Shown: positions 9,501 through 17,513 of the stretch, in pieces | How the letters are laid out: the number at the start of each line of letters is the position of its first letter | Position numbering within the stretch: the first letter of the stretch is position 1 | Origin: Anaerolineae bacterium | GTDB lineage: Bacteria > Chloroflexota > Anaerolineae > Aggregatilineales > Phototrophicaceae | Direction of reading: 5' to 3' | DNA: 64,000 nucleotides | NCBI GenBank assembly: GCA_017303635.1 | Contig: JAFLCG010000002.1 | Span: 654,918 to 718,917, forward strand | Position numbers and translations under genes: made by a program | Notes under the pieces: generated by a model | What the model saw: the letters and a program-made list of their open reading frames with translations, nothing else | Databases searched by the model: none | What the model was told of the DNA's origin: nothing

Positions 9501-10212
9501 GGAGCTGATCGCTATTGACGGTATTGAAGGTTTCGTTTTGCAGGGCTGTTGTGAAAATCGGATCTGCAGTGCCCCGTATGTGAAGGCTGTAACCCAGGCT
9601 GGCGATCAGCGCCGCGTTTTCGGCTCCATCCAGATAGCGCCCGGTGATGACTGCGCCGCGGATGGGTCCGGTATTCTGGCTGGTCACGATGGGGGTCGAA
9701 GCGACCATCATCAAGCGACCATCGACCGAGATCAAGCCGCTGGAGACTGCATCGACGGCGATTTCACTGCCGCCCCGAATGAGATGCTGGTAGAGCTGTG
9801 GGGAACCGAGCGCCTGGGTCAGATTGGCGCTCAGGGGCAGATCCTGATACGAGGACAGATTAATCAACCGTACATTCAGGATTTCGCCCGCATTATTGAC
9901 CACGGCGATCAGGTTGACACCCTGCTCCAGTAGATTGCTGGTGGCGAAGGTTTCTTCATCAAAGAAGGGATTGGGTGAGGCCGCGTACAGATAGGCGGCA
10001 TCCGACCGGGACAGCGACCGGGAGACCGTGATGAGGTCCTGGATGCGGTTGGTCAGGGCATCTTCAGCCCGATCCAGGTACTGATTAGCCTCATCGCGTT
10101 CAATATGGGCTAACCCGCTGTTCAGGGTGGAATTGAGGGCGTATAGCAGAATGGGAACTGCCAGTAGCGCGACTAACAGTACAACGAGCAGCGTTCGACG
10201 AATTAGGGACAT
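6517..10212 (-). CDS. Membrane histidine kinase with five PAS domains
   Basis: A 1231-residue sensor kinase. The start at 10212 (GGGGGAG upstream) gives a first membrane segment at residues 7-27; longer in-frame starts reach into AT-rich noncoding sequence. Residues 30-275 form an extracytoplasmic sensor of CHASE4 or Cache type. A second membrane segment lies at about 280-302 and HAMP at about 303-360. Five PAS domains follow near 366-490, 494-615, 622-745, 752-862 and 872-980. The HisKA domain carries H1008 (MSHELRTP). The ATPase domain has N1122/N1125/N1126, DTGIGIP at 1154 and GGAGLGL at 1183. It has no receiver of its own; two single receivers are encoded just downstream. Confidence 0.93.
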   Translation of the reverse strand: MSLIRRTLLVVLLVALLAVPILLYALNSTLNSGLAHIERDEANQYLDRAEDALTNRIQDLITVSRSLSRSDAAYLYAASPNPFFDEETFATSNLLEQGVNLIAVVNNAGEILNVRLINLSSYQDLPLSANLTQALGSPQLYQHLIRGGSEIAVDAVSSGLISVDGRLMMVASTPIVTSQNTGPIRGAVITGRYLDGAENAALIASLGYSLHIRGTADPIFTTALQNETFNTVNSDQLLLIANDDEWNWAFRPLLDVFGQPVGALHLETARQIDAVGISLANSLGIALLLTTVGSFAAIAFFMRAAVINPITHLSREIQRIRERGSLTERLALRGQETQQNEVGKLGLTINTMLESLEKAQQRATAGESRYQMLFDKSPVAYMLWGKDLKVQAWNDYAERTFGWSASEVLGKSFFDFLLPPAARPEASTEEIIKQLAGNGLPVQTTSENLTKTRGVISCEWHNQIIRDEQGEFVAVLSMAQEVTEKQVAERKLRESEQMLKSVLDTIPVRVFWKDRSSTYLGSNHLFAADAGLQSPSELIGKTDHKLFPEQAELYRADDAKVMDAGESRLNFEEPQTTASGAPLWLRTSKVPLRNDAGEVIGILGTYEDVTEQKLAEEKLRDSSSRLEAALQGASLGLWDWNMVTNIVDYSDRWMQMLGYTPGELPGVFGTFASLVHPDDLGVVTEKVNAYVTGASPTFMMEIRLKEKTGSYRWVLTSGKIAERDSTGRPTRMVGVHLDMHQQKQTETALREVEQRYRAIADFAPIAITAINKDGVVIYSEGSVFAAAGVHNADLIGKPISEIYADNANALASVELAMQGGLGSYSGKLGDVEYEAYAIPMADAENKPDGAITLVVDVSEVKQAEKVIRESEARLRAIMNSAPLILFGMDEEGVINLSEGQALETVGLKSGDLIGVNIRDMYELMPDIQNKIDRALKGEPMTIETPMGDTILENRYAPVIDHDGTISGIINVGLDVTERKRIERERERVVRELEDALLFKDQFLATMSHELRTPLNAVLGYSGIATMQYELPPQVVHMMERIKMNSKRLLNLINDILDISRINANRVEIVQRPINTQALAQGWHEDFGEQMRSKGLEYILDVDPTLPETIIGDEERLSQIAHNLVNNALKFTEKGSISLSVRKQDEATWSIAITDTGIGIPDTWHHLIFDEFRQVDGTSKRKYGGAGLGLSIVQKLCRLMGGNIRVASKVGEGSTFTVTLPLRLPEAEVASA

Positions 10213-10559
10213 AAACTCCCCCTGGGACAATCCGAATAATTGGAAATCGGGCAGTCGATCAATAAGGTCACAAGCGGAGTTGATGCAACAGCGCCTGTAC
10301 GAATAGCGTAAATGAATTATTGCGTAACGAATCGTTAAGAAAACTATGTACTGACAATTCATCTGACAAATGCCCTCCTGCATTCGACAAATGACATTCC
10401 CTGTGACACAATTACAGAAGGTTGCCTTGTCCCCGCCGCTTGTGCACCGCTAAAACATCTGGAAACTAAAGTTTCATTTCTGTGCGTAAACGTTTTTGAA
10501 GAAAGTAGTAACGTGCCTGCGTTTCCTTAAGGCACGCTCAATCAGGCGAGGACAGCACA
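10213..10559. other. Divergent intergenic region, kinase / dehydrogenase
   Basis: A 347-nt gene-free stretch that must hold promoters for the leftward kinase operon and the rightward dehydrogenase. It is AT-richer than its surroundings. A small GAAAC-TAAA-GTTTC dyad lies near 10460. A 7-bp hairpin (CGTGCCT at 10512-10518 with AGGCACG at 10530-10536) lies in the leader of the gene at 10560. No convincing paired -35/-10 elements were found. Confidence 0.4.
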
Positions 10560-11600
10560 ATGCACAGCAATGGTACTCAAGCCAGTGTGGCCCCCCTCAA
10601 ACTCTGTGTGATTCCTGGTGATGGCATTGGCGCGGAAGTTGTTCCGGCGGCTGTCCAGGTGCTTCAGCAGGTGGCTCCAGAAGTCGAAATCCACTCGGCG
10701 GAAGCGGGCTGGGCCTGCTTTCAGAAGCACGGCACCTCACTGCCCGAATCGACGCTGGAACTGGCTCGTTCCTGTGGTGCGGTTCTGTTCGGTGCCACCC
10801 AATCACCAGCCTATCCGGTGGAAGGTTATTTTTCGCCTATTGTCCGCCTGCGGAAAACGCTGCGGGCCTATGCCAACCTGCGCCCGACGACCTGGTTGCC
10901 GGTCCCTGCCGCCCGCCCTGGTGTAGATCTTTTGGTGGTACGGGAGAACACCGAGGATCTCTACATCGGTCGGGAACAGACTCGTGATGATGGGGATACC
11001 GGCGTGGCGGAAAAAGTCATCACGCGGGAGGCGACCGAGCGAGTCGCCCGGTTGGCCTACCAACTGGCGGTGCGGGTCGGTCGCCGCAAAGTGACCATTG
11101 TGCACAAGGCTAATGTGCTGCCCCAGTCGGATGGTTTGTTCCGGCGGGTGGCCCTGGAAGTGGCCGCCGATTTCCCGCAGATCGAAACCGATGAGCTGTT
11201 CGTCGATACCGCTGCTTACTGGATGGTCAAAGATCCATCACGCTATGATGTCATCCTGACCATGAACCTGTATGGGGATATCCTTTCCGACATGGCTGCA
11301 GCCTGGGGCGGTGGGCTTGGATTGGCCCCGTCGGTCAGTTTAGGGGATGGTATTGCGCTGGCGGAGCCGGTTCACGGCAGCGCGCCCGATATTGCCGGGA
11401 AGGGGATCTCCAACCCCACGGCGACCATGCTCAGTGTGGCGATGCTGCTGCGCCACTATTGGGATCGAGCGGATGCGGCAGCGCGCATTGAACACGCCGT
11501 TCACCGAGCACTCGATAGTGGCGAGTACACCATCGATATTTATACCGATGGTGCTCTCGGTACCAATGAATTTACCAGCCGCATCATCGACCGCTTATAA
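10560..11600 (+). CDS. Isocitrate/isopropylmalate-type dehydrogenase
   Basis: A 346-residue beta-decarboxylating dehydrogenase that would oxidise a 2-hydroxy acid with NAD(P). It has the N-terminal IPGDGIGAEVV motif, the substrate loop VRLRKTLRAYANLRP, VVRENTEDLYIG, the catalytic Lys in VHKANV, and the metal-binding NLYGDILSDMAA. The C-terminal nucleotide motif is EPVHGSAPDIAGKGISNP. The phosphorylation-type loop followed by VRENTEDLY is typical of NAD-isocitrate or homoisocitrate enzymes rather than LeuB, but the substrate cannot be fixed by eye. A GAGGA-like site precedes the ATG. A rhodanese gene follows 13 nt later on the same strand, so the two are probably co-transcribed. Confidence 0.85.
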   Translation: MHSNGTQASVAPLKLCVIPGDGIGAEVVPAAVQVLQQVAPEVEIHSAEAGWACFQKHGTSLPESTLELARSCGAVLFGATQSPAYPVEGYFSPIVRLRKTLRAYANLRPTTWLPVPAARPGVDLLVVRENTEDLYIGREQTRDDGDTGVAEKVITREATERVARLAYQLAVRVGRRKVTIVHKANVLPQSDGLFRRVALEVAADFPQIETDELFVDTAAYWMVKDPSRYDVILTMNLYGDILSDMAAAWGGGLGLAPSVSLGDGIALAEPVHGSAPDIAGKGISNPTATMLSVAMLLRHYWDRADAAARIEHAVHRALDSGEYTIDIYTDGALGTNEFTSRIIDRL

Positions 11601-11613
11601 GGACATTGATCTT

Positions 11614-11949
11614 ATGACCGACCAACAACCTGTCGGGCATTTCCGCGCTATCGATATTGATAGCTATCATATGCACTTCAAGCCAGAAGATCATGTGCTG
11701 GTGGATGTCCGTGAATTGGAAGAATGGGTGACGGGGCATATCCCCTGGGCTATCCACATCCCCCTCAACGACTTGCCGGATCGACTGGCCGAAATCCCGG
11801 CGGATAAACCAGTCGTGGTGGTGTGTGCATCCGGCGTGCGGAGCCTGTATGGGGCGCAATTCCTGCTGGGCAACGGCTATCCCGAAGTCTACAGCCTGGA
11901 TGACGGCACCAAAGGCTGGATCAAAAAGCGCCTGCCAATCGAATTCTAA
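11614..11949 (+). CDS. Rhodanese-like sulfurtransferase domain protein
   Basis: A 111-residue single rhodanese domain. It carries the LVDVRELEEWVTGHIPWAIHIP signature and the active-site Cys71 in the loop VVCASGVRS. It lacks a signal peptide, so it is cytoplasmic. Members move sulfane sulfur through a Cys persulfide, for example from thiosulfate to an acceptor. AGGA precedes the ATG by about 10 nt. It lies 13 nt after the dehydrogenase and is probably in the same transcript, though no shared pathway is obvious. A hairpin terminator follows at 11961. Confidence 0.87.
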   Translation: MTDQQPVGHFRAIDIDSYHMHFKPEDHVLVDVRELEEWVTGHIPWAIHIPLNDLPDRLAEIPADKPVVVVCASGVRSLYGAQFLLGNGYPEVYSLDDGTKGWIKKRLPIEF

Positions 11950-11960
11950 GGCCTGTCGAG

Positions 11961-11988
11961 GGACTGATTGACTCGATCAGTCCTTCTC
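11961..11988 (+). terminator. Hairpin terminator after rhodanese gene
   Basis: GGACTGAT at 11961-11968 pairs with ATCAGTCC at 11976-11983 across a 7-nt loop, and is followed by the pyrimidine-rich TTCTCTGCCTT. It lies between convergent genes (rhodanese and TrkH). Confidence 0.65.
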
Positions 11989-11993
11989 TGCCT

Positions 11994-13481
11994 TCAGGCA
12001 TGTCCGCGGCGCACCATATCCCGCGCATCGGCCCCGAACTTGATGATGCCGATGAAGACGGTGAAGAATTCCAGCCGCCCCAGCAGCATCCCGCCAATCT
12101 GGCTCCAGAGCACCAGCGTGGGGGAATCCGCCCTGGTGACTCCTACCGAGAGACCCGCTCCGGCCAGGGTGCTGGAAAACTCATACATACTTTCCCGCAG
12201 GCCATAGCCGTAGGCGGTCATTAACAGCACCCCGGCGAAGAACACCGTCAGATAAAGTGCCACGAAGATGCCCACTTGCCGCACCTGTTTATCATTCAGC
12301 AGGCGGCGCTGTTCCCCTTGCCAGATGGCCGGTTCATTGAGCATGTGGGTAGGCATAAAGGCCCGCTGGATCTCCCAGCGTACGGCTTTGTAGAGGATGT
12401 AAATCCGTAAGGATTTGATGCCGCCGCCTGTTGAACCCGTATTGGAGCCGATGAGCATCAACAAGAGCAGGATGACCCAGCCAAAGTCCACCCACTGGCG
12501 ATGATCGGTGGAGGCAAAGCCGGTGGTGGATACGGCAGAAACCACTTCAAAGGTTCCCTTCAGCACGGCGTCACCGCCATTTAAGCCTAATCCCGGCGCA
12601 ACCAGCCCGACAAAGCCGATGACGGACACCCCAATCACGACTGCCATCAGCCGGATTTCGCCACTGCGGAAGACCGGGCGGAACTTCCGCCGGAAAAAGG
12701 TGTAGGCCAGGAAGAAGTTGATGGCCCCTAGCAGCATCAGAATGATGAGGATGATTTCGACTGCCGGATTATCTTTCCATACCATCACACCCTCAGGACG
12801 GTTGGAAAAGCCGCCCGTACCGATGGCTGTAAACGCATGATTGACCGCATCAAACCAGCCCATCCCCGCCAGCCACAGCGCCAGCACACCAAAGACGGTA
12901 TAGCCTGCATACAAGCGCAGGACGATGCCCGCAGACTGGCGGATATGGGGTGCGAGTTGATCCGTACGGCCTTCGGCGGCGCTCAGGCTGGTGCCCAGCG
13001 CACCGGCTGCCGCGCTCAAGGCGATGATGACAAAGCCCGCGCCACCGGCCAGTTGGCTAAAACTGCGAAAGAAGAGCAGGATATTCGGGGTCGCGGCGAC
13101 ATCAATCACGGTGATCCCGGTGCCAGTCCAACCGCTGGTCGACTCAAAGACCGCCGGGGTGAAGGCGGTGCCATTGATGAGCATGAACGGCACCGCGCCG
13201 GTCAAGATCGCAATCAGCCAGATGGCGACGACGATCACAGCGCCTTCCTGAACGTTGAGGGTCACCGGTTCAGCCGGGGTCAGGCGGGCGCGCAGTCCAA
13301 AACCACTGATGATTAACGGCAGTGCAATAACCAGAAACGCCCCGGCATAGCGTGCTTCTGTCGGGTAAAAGATCAGCAGGAGTAAAGGGGTCAGGTACAG
13401 CACGCCGAGGAAGAACAGAATTTCCCCGGCATAACCGAGCATCGCGCGGTAGCGCCCGCGCAGGTAATCCTTATAGCGCAT
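11994..13481 (-). CDS. trkH: Trk-type potassium uptake channel subunit TrkH
   Basis: A 495-residue membrane protein of the Trk/Ktr/HKT superfamily, which moves K+ (often with Na+ or H+) inward. It shows four repeated membrane-pore-membrane units. Selectivity-filter-like segments can be seen as TSGWTGTGITV, TAIGTGGFSNRPEG, VVSAVSTTGFAST and the last AGAGLSVGVTRADSP; the key Gly of each filter is present. The loop IGSNTGSTGGGIKSLR is the conserved gating region. It starts 6 nt after the stop of the TrkA gene, in one minus-strand operon with two RCK-type regulators, which set its gating by nucleotide binding. The length is normal for TrkH. Confidence 0.93.
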   Translation of the reverse strand: MRYKDYLRGRYRAMLGYAGEILFFLGVLYLTPLLLLIFYPTEARYAGAFLVIALPLIISGFGLRARLTPAEPVTLNVQEGAVIVVAIWLIAILTGAVPFMLINGTAFTPAVFESTSGWTGTGITVIDVAATPNILLFFRSFSQLAGGAGFVIIALSAAAGALGTSLSAAEGRTDQLAPHIRQSAGIVLRLYAGYTVFGVLALWLAGMGWFDAVNHAFTAIGTGGFSNRPEGVMVWKDNPAVEIILIILMLLGAINFFLAYTFFRRKFRPVFRSGEIRLMAVVIGVSVIGFVGLVAPGLGLNGGDAVLKGTFEVVSAVSTTGFASTDHRQWVDFGWVILLLLMLIGSNTGSTGGGIKSLRIYILYKAVRWEIQRAFMPTHMLNEPAIWQGEQRRLLNDKQVRQVGIFVALYLTVFFAGVLLMTAYGYGLRESMYEFSSTLAGAGLSVGVTRADSPTLVLWSQIGGMLLGRLEFFTVFIGIIKFGADARDMVRRGHA

Positions 13482-13487
13482 GACACA

Positions 13488-14144
13488 TCACCCGCACAGC
13501 GCTGCCAGATCCAGGCTTTGCTGATCTGGCTCGCTGATGAGAATCAGATGGTCATGGACTTCCAGGCGGGTATCCCCGCGCGGCACGATCACCTGGTTAT
13601 TGCGGACGATCGACCCCACGAGTGATTTTCCTGGCAGATTGAGCTGCTGGAGGGTTTTCCCTACTGCTGGCGAATCCGCTGGCAGATGCACTTCGCTGAC
13701 ATTCAATAATCCATGGGCAATTGGCAGCAGGGTGGTCACATCTTCGAAGGTCGCTTCCTGGTCGATGACCGAACCGATCAGGCCGGTGGCGGAAACGGTA
13801 TCGCTCACACCCAGCTTCTTGAAAACGACTTCGTTATCCGGGTCATTGACCAGGGCAATGGTTCGTGGCACACCCAGGACGCGGCTGGCAATCTGGCAGG
13901 CGATCAGGTTATCCTGATCCTGCATAGTCAGGGCGATCAACACATCCGCCTGACGGGCACCCGCTTCCTCCAGCCGGTTCAGATCCGTACCATCCCCTTC
14001 AATCACAGTCGCCTTGGTCTGTTCGCCCAGTTCTTCACCAAAGGCCCGATCTTTCACAATCGCTGTCACATGATAGCGGCGGGAGACAAAGCGCCGCGCC
14101 AGGAAGTACACGGTTCGGCTATCGCCAACCAGAATGACTCGCAT
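13488..14144 (-). CDS. trkA: Trk potassium uptake regulator TrkA (RCK-N plus RCK-C)
   Basis: A 218-residue cytoplasmic regulator. The RCK-N Rossmann domain begins at once (MRVILVGDSRTVYFLARRF) and binds NAD(H) or ATP/ADP. A TrkA-C domain at about residues 140-218 carries GKTLQQLNLPGKSLVGSIVRN and ends HDHLILISEPD. It gates TrkH, encoded 6 nt downstream. The start at 14144 leaves a 7-nt gap after the previous gene and places the first strand at the N-terminus; the alternative ATG at 14180 would overlap the upstream gene. The nucleotide-binding glycine pattern is altered (GDSRTV rather than GxGxxG), which may change ligand preference. Confidence 0.88.
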   Translation of the reverse strand: MRVILVGDSRTVYFLARRFVSRRYHVTAIVKDRAFGEELGEQTKATVIEGDGTDLNRLEEAGARQADVLIALTMQDQDNLIACQIASRVLGVPRTIALVNDPDNEVVFKKLGVSDTVSATGLIGSVIDQEATFEDVTTLLPIAHGLLNVSEVHLPADSPAVGKTLQQLNLPGKSLVGSIVRNNQVIVPRGDTRLEVHDHLILISEPDQQSLDLAALCG

Positions 14145-14151
14145 GATTTGG

Positions 14152-14553
14152 TTATACTCGCTTGAGGAAGGCGTCGGCACTCAGCTTGGTGGGGCTGATG
14201 GTTTCAATACCAAAATTGGCGTAAATCGACTCGCGGTTTGGGTCAAAGACCCTGGCAACTACGCGGGGAATCTCGAACAGGGTACGGGCTACCTGGGCCA
14301 CCATCAGATTGATGTTATCGGAGGTCGTCACCGCAAACAGGTTATCGGCATTTTCTAACCGGGCTTCTTTGAGAATATGCATTTCGGTGGCATCACCCTG
14401 AATGCGGTAGCCACTGAACTCGACCGATAATTTCTCGAAAGCTTTCTCGTTGCGATCAATGACGATCACTTCATGTCCACTCAGGCTCAATTGATTGGCG
14501 AGCGCCCCGCCCAACCGTCCACAACCGACAATCACAATGCGTTTATGCGCCAT
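14152..14553 (-). CDS. RCK-N (TrkA-N) domain-only regulator
   Basis: A 133-residue protein made of one Rossmann RCK-N domain. IVIVGCGRLGGALANQL is a perfect GxGxxG dinucleotide fold and is followed by the acidic strand end VIVIDRN. The later QGDATEMHIL motif is conserved in TrkA/KtrA. It lacks the RCK-C domain found in the next gene. It is the first gene of the minus-strand operon RCK-N, TrkA, TrkH. The pair could form a mixed ring on the channel, with this subunit supplying the intact nucleotide site and the neighbour the C domain. A minus-strand TATACT at 14604-14609 is a likely -10. Confidence 0.87.
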   Translation of the reverse strand: MAHKRIVIVGCGRLGGALANQLSLSGHEVIVIDRNEKAFEKLSVEFSGYRIQGDATEMHILKEARLENADNLFAVTTSDNINLMVAQVARTLFEIPRVVARVFDPNRESIYANFGIETISPTKLSADAFLKRV

Positions 14554-14699
14554 AACCTTGTCTCGAAATTAAGACTGCAATCCTCTATGGCCCGCCTGCG
14601 GGAAGTATAACAAAGCCTTTCTGACTCGGCAGTTCCGGCTGAGGTTCCCTCCCCATTCCCTAATTATTCTCATGTAGAATAAGCTTGTAACAGAGTGCA

Positions 14700-15671
14700 A
14701 TGTCAAGTTCTCATGGAACCGTCATGAATGACCTTCAGGTCCGCCCGGCTCGTCTGGAAGATACTGCGCCCATCAGTTTGCTGGCCCGTGCGGGGGTATC
14801 CGCCTGGCAGCAGGCCGACTCGACCGGCTCGGTCCACGATGTGCCTTATGAAGTCCTGACCATTTATGACCGCTGGTTGCATGGTGGCCCCTGGATGAGC
14901 GTCGAAACCGCCACGCTGCATCTCAATCACCTGCTGCTCGGTGGTGGTCTGCCCTTTGTGGTGGAAGCTGCCGGGCAAGTTGTGGGCTATGCGGAAACCT
15001 ATCCCGGCTCCGAAGCTGCCCCCGTGGGCGATCACCTCCACCTGGGTCAGATACTGGTCGCCCCGGAACATGCTGAAGCCATCGCCGATGCGCTCCTGAC
15101 GGGAGTTCGAGCCGCCGCCAAAGCGCTCAAGCTGCCCCGGCTGACAGCCGCCTGCGCCAGTGGCGATAGCGCCAGCGCCGCACTTTATGCCCGGCATCAC
15201 CTGGGGTTGCTTACCTCTGTCCAGCGCATGACCCTTCCGGCGCGCACCGGCCAGGGCTTTTACAAAGTCAGCGATCATCCCGATGCCAATCCGATGCAGA
15301 TCAAGGGTTGGCAAATGCCGGTTGGGCGGATCGGCAGCGCCCGCCAGCGCTGGGAACTCCTCTGGCCGCTGACCCTCCAGGCCGTGCCGGAAATCGCCAG
15401 GCGGCGCGTGCGGCGCGTTCAGATGAGTGCCTCCGGTCAGGAAGCGCTCATTTACTGTGAGGAACGCCCCTATGATCCCCGACAGGCCGAGCTTTCACTG
15501 TGGGCACCCCGTCCGCTGACTGGTCAGTTGTTGACAGCCCTCCGCGATTGGTGTCATAAAGAAGGCTACCGCACGCTGGGTATGACGGTAGCTGAAGACG
15601 CGGTTGCCGTACTGGGCAGCGAAGCTGAATCTGATGGCTTCCGCATGGAGATTTACGCCTGCCCGACCTAG
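14700..15671 (+). CDS. GNAT-family N-acetyltransferase
   Basis: A 323-residue protein with an N-terminal GNAT acetyltransferase domain in residues 10-160. VRPARLEDTAPISLLARAG is the first strand-helix. PFVVEAAGQVVGYAETYPG and HLHLGQILVAPEHAEA match the central strands and the start of the acetyl-CoA site, although the usual Q/RxxGxG/A loop is not clear. Residues 185-323 form a second domain that may be a degenerate GNAT repeat. Substrate unknown. The first ATG is used here; an ATG at 14724 is an equally good start. It is divergent from the Trk operon. Confidence 0.7.
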   Translation: MSSSHGTVMNDLQVRPARLEDTAPISLLARAGVSAWQQADSTGSVHDVPYEVLTIYDRWLHGGPWMSVETATLHLNHLLLGGGLPFVVEAAGQVVGYAETYPGSEAAPVGDHLHLGQILVAPEHAEAIADALLTGVRAAAKALKLPRLTAACASGDSASAALYARHHLGLLTSVQRMTLPARTGQGFYKVSDHPDANPMQIKGWQMPVGRIGSARQRWELLWPLTLQAVPEIARRRVRRVQMSASGQEALIYCEERPYDPRQAELSLWAPRPLTGQLLTALRDWCHKEGYRTLGMTVAEDAVAVLGSEAESDGFRMEIYACPT

Positions 15672-15748
15672 GCCCGCTTACGATATTTTCCATAAACCTG
15701 TGATACGCTAACGGAGACTTTAAGCTGTTTCTGTTATGAGAAGATACC

Positions 15749-17467
15749 ATGAGGGCTTTTTCCATTCCCTCTGCGCTTACTCAGATAGCGCTCCGAATAT
15801 GGCAGATTTGCTTTACCCCGGTGGTGCCCATAGCGGATCAACTGGAATGGAAACGAGCCCGTAATGCCGCCTTTGTCAGCGGCGTGCAGATGGTTTCATT
15901 TAGCCTGTTTTATGTGTACCGCCTAGTCACTGTCTCGCACCTGTCGATCTCGTACCGCCTCATTAATGCTGCAATTCTGGTTTGTTTTGTCGTGGTCTAT
16001 GTGCTGAGCCGTTTTGGTCGGTCTCGGATAGCGATCTGGCTTGGATTCATTGGACTATCGGCGTCCCTCTATGCTGCGTCATTGCTCGGTGCAGTGGTCT
16101 CAATACTCTATGTGTTGTCACCGTTGTACTGGATTCTGGCGATGCTGCTGGTGATGAGTTGGTTGTTGCCGCCCAGGTCAATGCTCATCCTCACAGCCCT
16201 GAATTCGGTCGTATTGATTCTGATCCCTGTCTTTCGACCGGATTTGACTGCATTCAATATGGGGCCAGTCTATCTCCAGATTTTTACGATTGCTGGCCTG
16301 ATTTTGGCCTACGCGCTTTTCCGCTATCGTGATCTACAGGTCATTGAATCCCGCACAAGGGAACTCAGCCAGAGCGAAGATCGCTATCGGACGTTATTCG
16401 ATAGTGGTTTTGATAGCGTTGTGGTTCACCGGGACTACAAAATCATTGATGTGAATCCGGCTGCCGAAGCGCTGACGGGTTATTCCCGGCAGGAACTTCT
16501 CTCTATGCGGACGCTGGATTTACTCACGCCGGAATCGCTTAAACAGGTGCCGCCACCCAACCAGACTCCGGCGACGGCCCAGTACGAAATGGATGGTGTC
16601 CGTAAAGATGGAACCATATTCCCGGTAGAAGTACGCTCGAAGGCCATTCTGTATCAGGGTCAGCCCGCTCGTGCGTTGTCGGTGCGGGATTTATCCATGC
16701 AGCGCGAGGCCGAAGCCAACCGTACCGCGGTTCTGATTGAACAGCAGCGTACTAAACTTATGCGCGACTTCCTCCGGAACGCCTCCCATGATCTTCGCAC
16801 GCCGATGGCGGTGATGAATACCAAATTGTATTTGATTGAGCGCTATCTGGATCAACCTGAAAAAGCGCTGGATCAAATCAGCGGCATCAAAGCGCAAGTG
16901 AGCCGACTGAGCCAGATGCTGGATGATATGCTTTTCCTCACTCAGCTCGATCAAGCTCCTTTGGAACTTCAGTTAGCCCCCATCAATTTGAATGAAATTG
17001 TGGAGTGGATTCGCCTGCGGTATCAGGCGGAGGCTGCCAACCAAAAGATTACTCTTCAGTTCGATATGGTTCCTGAATCTGTCGTCGTCCTGGCCGATAC
17101 CGCTGAATTGGTGCGAGCGCTGCAGCGGTTGGTCGAAAATGCTTTACTCTACACGAGTGATGATGGAACGATCATTCTGCGAACACGGCGTACGGCAGAC
17201 TATGGCATGATCGAGATCGCCGACACTGGCATTGGGATTCCACCCGAAGCGCTACCCCATCTGTTTGAACGTTTCTTCCGGGTCGATAACGCCCGTAACA
17301 GTGATTCCGGTGGGGCGGGCCTGGGTCTGCCCATCGCGCATGCCCTGATCGAAGCGCATCACGGTCAGATCACCGTTCAAAGCAGCCTCGGAAAAGGGAG
17401 TACCTTCGCGGTTCAACTCCCGCTTGCACCGGCATCTGCCACCGAAACCCTCGCTAGTTCGCTATAA
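15749..17467 (+). CDS. Membrane sensor histidine kinase with PAS domain
   Basis: A 572-residue orthodox sensor kinase. Residues 40-195 hold five or six membrane helices with no large outside domain, as in MASE-type or 7TM-like sensors. A PAS domain follows at about 205-320 (YRTLFDSGFDSVVVHRDYKI). HisKA has H347 in NASHDLRTP. The ATPase domain has N-box NALLYT, DTGIGIP at 492-498, FERFFRVD and GGAGLGL at 521-527. No response regulator lies beside it, so its partner is elsewhere. The end of the gene holds TATAAT at 17463-17468, a likely -10 for the next gene. Confidence 0.92.
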   Translation: MRAFSIPSALTQIALRIWQICFTPVVPIADQLEWKRARNAAFVSGVQMVSFSLFYVYRLVTVSHLSISYRLINAAILVCFVVVYVLSRFGRSRIAIWLGFIGLSASLYAASLLGAVVSILYVLSPLYWILAMLLVMSWLLPPRSMLILTALNSVVLILIPVFRPDLTAFNMGPVYLQIFTIAGLILAYALFRYRDLQVIESRTRELSQSEDRYRTLFDSGFDSVVVHRDYKIIDVNPAAEALTGYSRQELLSMRTLDLLTPESLKQVPPPNQTPATAQYEMDGVRKDGTIFPVEVRSKAILYQGQPARALSVRDLSMQREAEANRTAVLIEQQRTKLMRDFLRNASHDLRTPMAVMNTKLYLIERYLDQPEKALDQISGIKAQVSRLSQMLDDMLFLTQLDQAPLELQLAPINLNEIVEWIRLRYQAEAANQKITLQFDMVPESVVVLADTAELVRALQRLVENALLYTSDDGTIILRTRRTADYGMIEIADTGIGIPPEALPHLFERFFRVDNARNSDSGGAGLGLPIAHALIEAHHGQITVQSSLGKGSTFAVQLPLAPASATETLASSL

Positions 17468-17513
17468 TCCCCCTCTCAATGCGCGAGCAGCCGATGGAAC
17501 CGAGGCGGGAACT

